Source of the DNA: Lindgomyces ingoldianus
Taxonomy: Eukaryota > Ascomycota > Dothideomycetes > Pleosporales > Lindgomycetaceae
Assembly: GCF_010093535.1 (NCBI RefSeq)
Contig: NW_022985168.1
Coordinates: 1,204,537-1,268,536, forward strand
Reading direction: 5' to 3'
DNA: 64,000 bases
In this document: positions 1-10,400 of the stretch, piece after piece
How positions within the stretch are numbered: the stretch's first letter is position 1
How the letters are laid out: each line of letters starts with the position of its first letter
Position numbers and translations under genes: made by a program
The notes under the pieces: model-generated
Database searches by the model: none
The model's input: the letters and a program-made list of their open reading frames with translations, nothing else
Told to the model about the DNA's origin: nothing

Positions 1-444
1 TCCAGCGACTGTTTCGTCGGTGGTGGGGGGGGCATGATTAAGCTATTTAAGCTATGCGTAGGACGATTGTGATAAGAAAAGGGATTGACATGAAAGGTAC
101 CAGGAGAGTCTCGCTAGCAACAAGGTGATGGCCCAGAAACTAGGCAGAGAGGATATTCCGTCTCAGCTAGGCAATTGGAATGGTAAGAGCACGAGATAGA
201 AGGGGGTCTGGGGGTCGAGAGTGAGGGGCGGTTTCTTTGCAGAGGTCTGATAAATTTCTCGAATCGCGCCTGAGGCAGCAACCACCACCAACCCACTCCT
301 GCAGGCTCGAAGGGCAACCCAGCATTCAGCCTTGGCCAGTCCCAGCTCTGGACCCCTTGTCGTCCGCCTTACCCCATATCCACACCTCGTTGCGCACATA
401 TCTGGTGCGACGGCCCGCCCATCTTGCAGTCATCCCCGGACGCC
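1..444. other. Upstream region of BET5, no gene seen
   Basis: No supportable coding region. Short open frames on both strands overlap one another and carry no recognisable domain. The last 150 bases before the BET5 start are rich in C and T, which fits a fungal promoter and 5' leader. A C-rich stretch with tandem ACC/CCA steps lies near 280-300. The left edge may hold the end of a neighbouring gene, but I cannot show it. Confidence 0.4.
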
Positions 445-1007
445 ATGGTGCTCTACTCCTTCTACATCTTTGATCGCCACAGTAAGCACCCTGCTCCATC
501 GTCGCCGTGCATGCGCCGCTGATCCAATCACCACCGCCAGCCGAGTGTATCTACAGCAGACGATGGACGCCGCGGCCAGTGTCGTCGAGCAGCAAGGCCG
601 CGCGCCCGCAATCCGGCTCCAGCATCACCAGCAGTGGCGACGCACCGACGGGGCGCAAGGGCATGTCGCATGCCGACGATGAAAAGCTGATATTCGGGCT
701 GGTCTTCTCGCTGCGCAACATGGTGCAGAAGCTTGGCGGCGACGACGACACCTTCCTGGCATACCGCACCGGCGAATACAAGCTGCACTACTACGAGACC
801 CCGACCCGCATGAAGTTCGTCATGCTCACCGATACAAAGCAGAACCACTTGCGCGCATACCTGCATCAGATCTGGGCGAATCTGTACGTCGAGTTTGTGG
901 TTAAGAATCCCCTGGCGCCGGTAGAGCATCCCGGCGGCATAGGGGTGGCGAATGAGCTGTTCGAGAAAGGGCTGGAAGCATTCATCACGGCAGTTCTTCC
1001 GGCGTGA
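445..1007 (+). CDS. BET5: TRAPP complex subunit BET5 / TRAPPC1
   Basis: Small longin-type subunit of the TRAPP tethering complex, which acts as guanine nucleotide exchange factor for the Rab Ypt1/Rab1 in ER-Golgi traffic. Two exons: 445-481 and 541-1007, with intron 482-540 (GTAAGC...CAG). Splicing joins MVLYSFYIFDRH to TECIYSRRW, the hallmark N-terminus of the Bet5 family (compare yeast IYSFWIFDRHCNCIF). The product is 167 aa. The second half keeps the family block: KLIFGLVFSLRNMV, then the conserved FLAYRTGEYKLHYYETPT and a closing helix region LYVEFVVKNPL. A Ser/Ala/Thr-rich insert lies between the first strand and KLIFGL (about residues 22-60). The start at 445 is chosen because the N-terminal strand is required by the fold; a later ATG in the same exon frame would lose it. 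Convergent with LTV1. Confidence 0.93.
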
Positions 1008-1468
1008 GGACTAGGTGTCCTGACAAGAGCACTCTGGGGCTGATAAGCTTGCATCACCAGCAATATGCTTTCGGGGAGCCGGTCGTGTGAAACGAGAAGA
1101 GGCAGGTACGCGGCAGGCACGCGGCAGGCACGCGGTAGGCTACATGGCGACAGAGAGAAGGAGCATCCAATGATGTACCCCACGCCACCACGAAGTCCAT
1201 ATCAAGTGAGTATGGTTGCTGCATAAGGTCCACAGGCGGGCAGACGCGTGACTACCAAGCAATTGGAAGAATGTTAAGCTTCAATAAGCATTACCTATTG
1301 CACCTAGGCAGCTATGGCCTTCTTGACCCGGGTATATTGGCCAAGCCATGAATGCCAGTAAACGTCGTAGATCTCTCATAGTATCGATGCTTCTCTTTCC
1401 TGAACGCCTGGATAGAGCCTCCCGCAATGACAGGTGTAAACCAGATTTCAGGTCTCCCCCGTGACTTT
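1008..1468. other. Convergent 3' region between BET5 and LTV1
   Basis: Shared downstream space of two convergent genes. It contains the 11-bp tandem repeat at 1101-1140 and otherwise no supportable gene. Confidence 0.5.
1101..1140. repeat. 11-bp tandem repeat
   Basis: About 3.6 copies of an 11-base unit (GGCAGGCACGC; the first copy has T for C at position 7, the last is partial GGTAGGC). It lies about 95 bases past the BET5 stop, in its probable 3' UTR or just beyond. Confidence 0.75.
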
Positions 1469-2965
1469 TTACGCTTTCTGCGTCTTCACCCTCGCAGGTC
1501 CCAAACCCTTCCGAATCTCATCCAGTTGCTCCAACCCGCTCTGTTGAGCGCCCTTTTTGACCCTCCTCTTCCCCGCCATGGAATACCCGCCTAAGAAGTC
1601 ATCCATGATATTGTCGAAGTCTGACCTCAGCGCTGGTGCCTCGCTCATATTTGACATGCCAGACATTTTGCTGAATCCAGACATTTTGCTCATCCCCGAC
1701 ACCATAGAGGCGTCGTCTGGGAGTTCCTCTGCCGCGTACTCTTCCTCGATCTTGTCGAAGCGTTGATCAAGGATGGTGAGACCTTCCGTGCGGTGAAGAG
1801 CTGAGGACGTCATACTGTAGCCAGAAGTCGATGTCATGGCGCCTTTTCGCTTCTTCTTCCGCCCTCCTGCTGTGAGTGCAGAAGCTCCTGTAAGAATCGA
1901 GGACTGGACATCAGATGGTGCGGCGGGCTTCGGTGCCTTGGCCGTCTTGGCGTCTTTCTTGAATTTGTTGAATTCGTCAAGCCAGGCATTATCATCCTCT
2001 CCAGTTGGTGCTGGAACGGAGTCTGGGGCGGGCAGAGTATCTGGATCAGTTGGTTCAACGGGCTCTTTCTTCTTCGACCTTTTCGGTGTGCCATTCGTAG
2101 GTGATGAAGCTTTAATCGTGTCATCAGTTTCCCAACCATCGTCGTGCAAATATCGGTCCATCTGGTCTTGGTCTCCCCAGCCGCTTGCTTCCCACTCCCT
2201 TGGGTCAACTTCGACGACATCCTCAGCCAGTTGCTCAAAGATATCATCCTCATCATCCACATATGCATCATCTTCGAGTGCCTCGAGCACCTCCCGCAGT
2301 CTCGGGTCCATGTCAGGTTGGAAACCCCCAATCGCGTCCGGGATATTCTGCTGGTCTTGATATGTGGTTTTCCTCACAAACTCTGACGGTGCAAGATCCT
2401 CGCCGAAGATGTCGCTGGCACTCCGACTCACACTGCTGCTCATGCTGAGCCCAGCGTCGCTCTGTCTGTCGTTGAGGGAGGCTTGCCGGAGGGCATCTGC
2501 CAAATCCACCTTCTCTTTCCCCTTTCCCTTCTTGTGGCTGGACGCATCCACGAAGTACCCTTCTCCACTTGACCCCAGATCCCGCATATGTTGCATGTAG
2601 TCATATTCAGAGTCATCATAGAAAATACCATAATTGGCCGCCTCGCCCTCATTCTTCCTGACATCTGATCCGAACTCGTCCTCTAAGTCTCCCCTCGACT
2701 TGATCTTGCTTCGACCCGATGCAGCCGAGTATTGCGATGCTCCAGAACCGACGGCGGGCTCAGAGGTCTGGCGCATGTTCGGCGCGGCAACCTCCTTGAA
2801 CACCATATCCGGGGCATCGACGTCGTGGATTCGGGGGTCATTTTGGGCGCGGTGGACGAGGTGGAAGGTTGTGGCATTTTTCTTGTCGCTGAGGAGGTGT
2901 TAGCGGGGGTTCTGGAATTCGTCGTTTTGCAACACGAGGACAGACATGAATTTCCGCCGGGGCAT
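1469..2965 (-). CDS. LTV1: Ribosome biogenesis / 40S export factor Ltv1
   Basis: Ltv1 is a 40S assembly factor that binds the immature small-subunit head and is released after casein-kinase phosphorylation, during nuclear export and cytoplasmic maturation. Two exons on the minus strand: 2946-2965 (20 nt) and 1469-2888, with intron 2889-2945 (GTCTGT...GCTAACAC...CAG). Joining gives MPRRKFI then [20 protein letters not shown], the classic Ltv1 N-terminus; without splicing the first frame stops after 21 codons. The product is 479 aa. Acidic low-complexity stretches follow ([23 protein letters not shown] near the middle), with a basic C-terminus (KRRVKKGAQ, then [12 protein letters not shown]) as in the family. 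Serines are abundant. The start is 233 bases from the LSG1 start on the other strand. Confidence 0.93.
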
Positions 2966-3198
2966 TTTGGTGGCTTAAAGCACGAATCGGGGTCCGGACT
3001 GGGTTGAGTGAGGCGGAGGAATTAGTTCGTAGTGGAAGGCGAAGGAAGAGGCTGACAAAAGTTCGAGGGCGTCGAAAATTTAGGCGAGCGTGAATGACGT
3101 TCGCGGGGTTGACCTGAAATCTCCAGTGTCTCTTCCACACGCACTCTCCCTCAAACTCAGCACAAAAATCTCCAGATACCCTAAAAAATCCCTCCAAA
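2966..3198. promoter_or_regulatory. Bidirectional promoter between LTV1 and LSG1
   Basis: The 233 bases between the two start codons must hold both 5' leaders and both promoters. Pyrimidine-rich runs lie just upstream of the LSG1 ATG (CTCTTCCACACGCACTCTCC). No clear TATA box was seen. Both products act in late ribosomal subunit maturation, so shared control is plausible (inference). Confidence 0.6.
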
Positions 3199-5263
3199 AT
3201 GGTGCTGGCGAAATCGAAGAAGAGTGTCGGACTGGGCAACAGCCTGATGAACGACAGGTTTGGGAAAGGTAAGGGTGCGGATATGCGGCGGGGCAACTTC
3301 CAAGGAGAGGGCATTAAGAGAACTGGTATGAATGGAGAAACTGTGGGTTCTGCAATCTAAAAATCGCGGTCGCGTTGTGCTAACCGGTCTTCATTAGTAC
3401 GTCACAAATGCAAAGAAAGAGGCATCGTGGGTGAAAATGCGCTCCGTCACCGAACAAGCCGCCCTGGACGAATTTCTCTCGACGGCCGAACTTGCCGGAA
3501 CAGACTTCACCGCGGAGAAGATCAATAACGTCAAAATCATCCACAAAGACCAGAAGAACCCATACTTGCTGTCAGCGGCAGAGGAACGCGCGACCGTGCG
3601 AAAACACCGAGAGAACAAGCAGAGATTGACTGTGCCACGGCGCCCTGCATGGGATGAGAAAACGACACCTCAGCAACTCGATACGCTGGAAAGGGAGTCA
3701 CTATTGCAATGGAGGAGGGGATTGGCTGAATTGCAAGAGAACAATGACCTGCTCATGACTCCATTTGAGCGCAATCTTGAGGTATGGAGGCAATTGTGGC
3801 GAGTCATCGAGCGGTCAGATCTGGTTGTGCAGATTGTGGACGCCAGGAACCCTCTGCTCTTCCGATCCGAAGATCTTGAAAATTACGTCAAGGAGGTGGA
3901 TCCTAAGAAAAACAACTTGCTGCTCGTGAATAAGGCGGATATGATGACTTTGGAGCAGAGGCAGGCTTGGGCAGATTATTTCGTCCACGCCGGCATCAAC
4001 TTCAGATTCTTTTCGGCTGAGCTGGCGAAAGAGATGAATGAGGCTAGGAACCTTAAGGAAGGCGGTGAATCTGATTCATCCGATGGATATCTCGACGATG
4101 ATGAGGTCGAAGAAGAAATCGATGCGGATGGAGATGATTTGGCGAAGGAAGCCCAAAAGATCGACATTCAGGACCAAAGAGAGGAGGATCAATGGGCCGA
4201 TGAAGGAAATGTGGGTGCCTCTGGCAATGATATCCCATTGACAGAGGAGGAAGAGCGGGTCCGCATATTGACCACAGACGAGCTCGAGGCCCTGTTCCTA
4301 GAACATTCGCCTGATATCGACACTGGACCGGATGGCGCCCCTCGAAAGACTCAAATTGGACTTGTCGGTTATCCAAACGTTGGAAAGTCATCCACTATCA
4401 ACGCACTTATCGGTGCAAAGAAGGTTTCCGTTTCTGCAACTCCCGGAAAGACGAAGCACTTCCAGACGATTCACTTAAGTGATCAGGTCATCCTGTGTGA
4501 TTGCCCTGGTCTAGTGTTTCCCAACTTCGCCACAACAAAGGCTGAGCTCGTCTGCTCTGGTATACTTCCAATCGACCAGCTGCGCGAATTTACTGGTCCC
4601 GGTGCCCTTGTCGCGCAGCGAATACCCCAGTCTTTCTTAGAAGCGATATATGGCATGAAGATCGAGATTCGACCACTTGAGGAAGGCGGTACGGGTACTC
4701 CGACCGCAGAAGAACTTCTCCGTTCGTATGCTTCTGCTAGAGGTTTCTCAACTCAAGGCCTGGGGCAGCCCGATGAGTCACGAGCAGCTCGCTACGTCCT
4801 GAAAGACTACGTTAAGGGGAAACTGCTCTTCTGTCATCCCCCTCCCTCAGACCCACCCATCGACCCAAAACATTTCAATCGCGAGCTATATGATCTGGAT
4901 CATCTCCCTGCGAAACGCCGCGCACATCTCACCTCGTTAGCCGGTCCGTCTTCACTGGCTGGAACCGAAGATGCTTCGCTCATAGAAGTCGAGTTGGGCA
5001 TGATATCCACAGCACCTGTGCAAGGCGCGAAGACATCAAGGTTAGACAGGAAATTCTTCGCGCCAGGTCAGGGGAACGCACATGTAGCTATGCCGTTTCA
5101 TCATCAGTACAGCGAGCAGGGCAAAGAATTGTCGGGGAGGAAGCTGAAGACTGTGATAGCGCTTGAGAGGGATGTCGATCCGAGCGAGTTGCGACTGAAT
5201 AGTAAAAAGCACTTCAAGGCCAATAAGAGGAAGAACAAAGCTAAGAAGGTTGAGTATGACTGA
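3199..5263 (+). CDS. LSG1: Large subunit GTPase Lsg1
   Basis: Cytoplasmic circularly permuted GTPase that releases the export adaptor Nmd3 from pre-60S subunits. Exons 3199-3342 and 3398-5263, with intron 3343-3397 (GTGGGT...GCTAAC...TTAG), phase 0; 669 aa. Exon 1 gives MVLAKSKKSVGLGNSLM, with a basic KGKGADMRRG stretch. Exon 2 starts YVTNAKKEASWVKMRSVTEQ. The permuted motif order is visible: G4 NKAD at residues 226-229, then an acidic insert, G1 GYPNVGKSS at 372-380, and G3 DCPGL at 416-420. The C-terminus is strongly basic (KKHFKANKRKNKAKK), as expected for ribosome binding. Exon 1 has no other convincing donor at the required phase. Divergent from LTV1. Confidence 0.95.
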
Positions 5264-7042
5264 GTTAGCATGGAGATGGTTGCGTGTTCCTAGACCTAAT
5301 GAATGGTCAGGGAGGCCGAGCAGCCTCTTCGCTATATACAAGAGGTTGTGGCGTTAATTCATGCCAGGTTCTTCTTCCTGCACGTCAGATTTTGCTCCCA
5401 GAGTCCAACCATTAACACCACTATATCCTCTCGCCATCCCCTCCCTCTATCCCTCCTCCTCCCTCGTAATCCACTTCCTCGGATAAAGTTACTTCCTCCA
5501 TGCCCACTGCCGATAAGTCCTTCGATCTTGAGCCCTCTTCGCAAGCCAGAGCTGTTGGTAGACAAGGATCTAGTGGAGGGTTACAACTGCACGGATTTGC
5601 TAGATAACTAGTTATTAGGCGTGTGCTGTTTCCTTCCTGTACATAGAGGTGGAATATGAGGTCACCCAGGAGAAGGGGCGAGGTAGTGAGCAATGAGGCG
5701 CCGGAAGGGCAGCGGCATATTAGGTAGTAGTTCGAAGCAAGGGTGTGTGGTTTGGGGGATTTTGTGGGGATGTATGGACTCTTCGGTTGCAGTAGTTAAT
5801 CGTGCGTACAATGAATATTATTCTCGCCATCGTTCTCACAGTTACGAGAAAAACACTGAAGAAAGGAGGAATTTTGGTTATGTAACGGACATGCTTAACC
5901 CAGCGACCTCCCCGAGCATTCACATTCACTTGCACAGATTGTGATAGTATTTCAACTGCACTAATGTCCCAGTACCATCACGAAAGCGAATTTACAACGC
6001 TTTCACACTTGGAGCCTTCAGAACCTTTTCCGCCTCCCCTCTACTTATCTCCGGTCTCGGATTCTCTTGCTTTGTTCTGTAGCTATCATAGTTCCGTTCA
6101 CGATCCACCAACCACGTAATAGAATATCACGAAGCCTCTAACATGAGCGGGTGGTGTTCGTAGCTGTGGGTGTACCAGTTCCCTATATGGAAATTATATA
6201 GTGTGTAGAGCGATTGCTCTACCTGAGTGTGTTGTTACTCCTTGTTTCATTGCGTTCGAATTTTTCAATGAACCGACCTCACCCTACCGAAAGTGCAACA
6301 ACTCCAAGGCTAGGTTGTGGGTTTCCTACCATCTTATGTCCCATTACCCCAACCATCATGAGCCCGATTCTGATGTCCCAGGGTTTGGAGGAAGCATGAA
6401 GATATGAACGAGCATATGTACGCTGCCAAGGACGAGTAAAAAACCATGTGATACAGTGGGCTAGAGTAAATTATTATAGGGCGTCTCTCCTGGTTAGTGG
6501 ATTCGAGTATTGGAGATAGGTCGACGGAGAATTGAAGCCGGATACATATATTTAGGATGGGAGTACCGTCAAAGTTGACGGTAGATTTGACGTTGGGTGG
6601 TGCAGCTGTCGTGTAGTTTAGGTTAAGGTTTAGATTGGGGTTCGGGTTTAGGCGTTGGGGGAGTTTGGGATTGGCTACCCAGACAGACTGGTCGGATCCA
6701 CTGTATCACTGTCTATGTGCTGACTATCACCCCATCCTATTCTCGCTGCTCTCTCATAACCCCTCTCCTCTAACTGCAGAAGCTCCAAGGTTCATCCCTC
6801 GTCAACCGAGGTCTCGGATTTGCCCGCTTATTCTGGGCCCATTACTGATATATCTCCCGCTACATATGACGCCAGACTGACCATGAGTAAGTCATCCGGT
6901 ACACAACCACGACTCCCCTTCGCACGAAATTATTCCATTTCTAGAGCTACATCGTCAATGACACTGGAGCTTCAACATTCCAACCGTGGTTAATTTGTCG
7001 AGGGTGTATGCGCTTATGAGGTCAATGGTTGCGCATCGCAGA
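5264..7042. other. Gene-poor region after LSG1
   Basis: No supported gene. It contains the probable LSG1 3' UTR and a pyrimidine-rich tract at about 5400-5520 that resembles a fungal promoter but leads into no clear coding frame. A second pyrimidine-rich tract at about 6720-6790 is followed by a possible spliced start codon at 6883 (see findings). Open frames here are short and overlap in several frames. Confidence 0.4.
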
Positions 7043-7356
7043 CAGTGTTCGTAATGGGTGATTGAATCAACTGCAGGTACTCAGTTACCTGCAGCTACTC
7101 TTCGGCGGAGAATTAGGGGCCACTTTCAGGTGGGTTGACTTTGTATTGAGGATACGTGGACTATAAGTTGATGTTTGGGAGGCCAGATTCGCGACCTCAA
7201 TTCACTCTCTTAATGTCCAAAACCCTCCATGGGGTATAGATCCTACTGGATTAGGCCTAGCTTTCGGCCTAAGACTCCCTGAAGCATCACCTGCAGGCAC
7301 CCGGGTACCTGCAGTTGATCAACTGCAGATGGGTCAACCACCCATTACAAACACTG
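7043..7356. mobile_element. hAT-type MITE (non-autonomous DNA transposon)
   Basis: A 314-bp element with imperfect terminal inverted repeats. The left end reads CAGTGTTCGTAATGGGTG; the right end, reverse-complemented, reads CAGTGTTTGTAATGGGTG. Similarity continues inward through ATCAACTGCAGGTAC on both arms, with a roughly 13-base insertion on the right arm. The flanking 8-mers are ATCGCAGA (7035-7042) and ATTGCAGG (7357-7364), which agree at 6 of 8 positions, as for an aged 8-bp hAT target-site duplication. The CAGTG terminus also fits hAT ends. There is no transposase coding capacity. PstI-like CTGCAG motifs recur inside both arms. Confidence 0.78.
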
Positions 7357-10300
7357 ATTGCAGGGAGGACGACTAGGGCATGTTGGGATTGATGCTGATG
7401 ATGGTAGTAAAGGTCTTAGGAGATAGGTTGTTGTTTTTGTAGCCTCCTTGGGTGCTAGGTTTCATCGGAGGGGTTCGGTACCGTGTTCGACCAACACTTG
7501 TAGAGGGTTAGAAGTAAGAAAGGAGATCAAGGTGACTTATAAGCTGATGGAGTACTCGGGAATGTGAAAGTCAACGCATAGCGAGGGCTTCGTGATCTTG
7601 ATGGAGTATGGTGAATAGGACAAGGTGAAAGGTTTGGGTGAAGTAGTCGAGAACATGATGACTGCAAGACTTTCGAGGTTGCTGACGGGGCACTATTCAA
7701 CGTGCCGATTATTTTGTTTTTCCAATTAATAAATAAAGTGGGGTGAAATGGAAAAATACTGTAAATGTTCACACTACTGAATTCTGGAGCATTCCGTTTG
7801 TGATTGGTGATCCTCTCCAAGCGCACTTAATACTTCTAAGATTGTGTAGGAAGATCGTGATTTCAAGCCTCGATGGAGCGGAATAGACTAGTTCACCAGA
7901 TTTTACTAAAGCCTGATTAATTAACGTCGTTGTTTGGCTCCGAGTGCATAGGTCGGTATGATCTGCCGGTTTTCGCTCATTCACCGAGATCACGTGATTA
8001 TTGAAAGTATCTTGATGCAGATCCTAGGACATTGTGTACCATTGAGTAGGGAGGAATTCGTGAAAGGTATTCGTGATATAGGTTGCGGTGAAGAGTGATT
8101 GGTTCGGCGAGGTATACCTCACGAGGTGTAGCTAGACTTGAAGAGACTTCGCCTGGGCAGAGTAAGTTAGATAGCGTCCTACGCTAAAGACGTGCATGCA
8201 GAATTCAGTCAAAGTTAAAGGACGTCTCGCGTAATACCTGCAGATATCAAACTGGAGGCACTGGTGTGCAACCCTCCTTGATTTCCAGAACAACAGGGAT
8301 ATGCAACCTGGCCAGGTCTTGCCGTTGCAGAATTGACTTTATAAAGTTTTGACATGCAGATGTTTGCATGAGGAAGATATGCATGCACATCTTCTTGAAA
8401 GCGAGTGCGAAGGTCGTAACGCAATAATAGAATATCTGTGTCGCCCTCATAGTTGTTGTGACACATGAGCACTGTTGAGGATGAGTAATGAAAGGAATTA
8501 TTAGCTACAATGTTGCATTAGAAGCTGTTGCTTGTCTCGGAGAACTCGAAACCCTGAGGCTCAATGAAATATGATGCCTTGTCAGCGTTGCTTTAAAGGT
8601 ATGAATATAGATACTGCAATTCGAGATCATGTTCTGCAGCTTCGCAGTGAGAGTTGAATTCCGTTCATTTGTCATCGAATCACAGTGGCCCGATTAACGG
8701 TTGTCAGCTCCCTAATTTCGAAGAGTCAGGGATTGAGGAAAGGCGTATCACATGCCGCCTTTTCTTGCTAAAACCATGAGCGGTGCTTCTGGATACCTTG
8801 AACTCAATTAGAATTGAGAGATAGATAGCAAGAGCCCAACCAACACTCTCCGGCTCGGCCCGACCCAATCGCTCGCTACCACGTTGGTGCACGAAGGTGA
8901 AAAGTTCAGCCCCTAGCGTCTTGAATTCCTCTCGTTGGCTGCGAAGTCGGGCGGCAAGAGCGGGTTTAGCATAAAGCGGAGAAGCGTAATATTGAGGATT
9001 CCAGGCATCGAAGAATAAATATGGAGAAATGGTGAGATTGTGGAGACTCTTGCATGAAGACTGCTGGGTTCAGGGATGCCGCTTCAAAGAGATCGATTGG
9101 CCATCGTTCTTCAAGAGCACAGCCATCCAATGCCCCGCCTCCGCTTGGTGGAGAAAAGACAATTGAATTTGTGTTTGACTTGGCTGAATTGGAGAGGGTA
9201 CTTAACGCTTCCTCTTACTATGGCGGAATTGCACATGTATACCTGGGGAAAGAGGGACCTGGCCATCTGTGAAGCGGAAGGCTAGAAGTTGCTCTTGCAG
9301 CCTAGCCGATGTCGAGGTAGCCAGGCCTGGATTGTTCGAAGATACGATTTACAACCCGAAAAGAATCGTCCGTTATTATCTGCTCTATGCTTTAGTAGAT
9401 GTAGGCTCTAGTATACCTAGTTGTTTACTCCTAGCCGGTGAGGCTTTCAGAATTCAAGGCATCCGGTTTGATACTGCTTCCTGCGTAGAGATCAAGAATG
9501 CCATCTTTGGGGTGTACTTGCGTAAGCTTTGTTATCATTCCCCATCATCTATTGGCCAATGACAAGGAGTATGATTAGATCACTCAACGCGGCACAATGA
9601 AGCTGCCATTTGGCCTTCAAGGAGAATGCACAGCACTGCAGTTAGGAAAACAACCTAGAGGCCTGCTGTCAGCAGCGGGCCAGAGCATGACAGCTGCGAA
9701 TATGCAAAAGTTGTGTTTGCTTCCGATGTCGGTAGTGTGAGGTAAGTGCAAGATCTATTGATATCCGTGCTTCCTATCTTTAGCTCTTAATCCCACTTCT
9801 AGAGTGTTACAGAGGGCTTTAGGGATGCTTCCCGATGGACGTCTGTCGTACGTGAAAGTAATTTCTTCCCCATGGAGGAAAATAGTGGAGACATATCCGA
9901 ACATATTCGAGAGCAAAGACGTGGCCTTGATGTGAGACCACATGCTGTGCTCATTCAACCCTGTTGTGTCGAGTTGTCGAATATCTTGTGCGCCGTGTAA
10001 CGTGGCTGGCTATGAAAAGTAAAGTGGCTCCACAGGGCTGAGGCGATGATCGACCTGGCGATTGGAGGGATATGCAAGACATCGGGGACAGCCGAGGAGA
10101 TAAGAAAAGAATAGGCTGAAAGGACCTGCCTCAGACAGGTGAGTGACTTGTGGGGAGGTACCTACTGGATGGCTTCAGTCTGCCGTGGACCATTACTATT
10201 TTCCAGGAGTTGTTTCGATTGCTATGCATGTCTAACAATAGGCTCTGACCAGAAGTCGGTGGTGAACTCCCATCATGGTGCTATGGACATTTTGGCGATG

Positions 10301-10400
10301 TCAGACCACCATGAGATCGTCCAGGAGATGGTATGTCACGTGGGCGCTAATGGATGACAACCTTGTGGTGAGCGATCTCTCGCCTTGCTGATTGGTGGTG
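7357..10400. other. Gene-poor region, no gene recognised
   Basis: Near-neutral base composition with only short overlapping frames on both strands (longest about 99 codons at 7527-7826, minus). None has a recognisable domain or splice partners that extend it. It could hold non-coding RNA, regulatory DNA or decayed elements; nothing in the sequence decides. Confidence 0.4.

Noticed and set aside
1834..2360. Long open frames (165-174 codons) overlapping LTV1 in other frames
   Set aside because: Shadows of the LTV1 coding sequence; no independent evidence.
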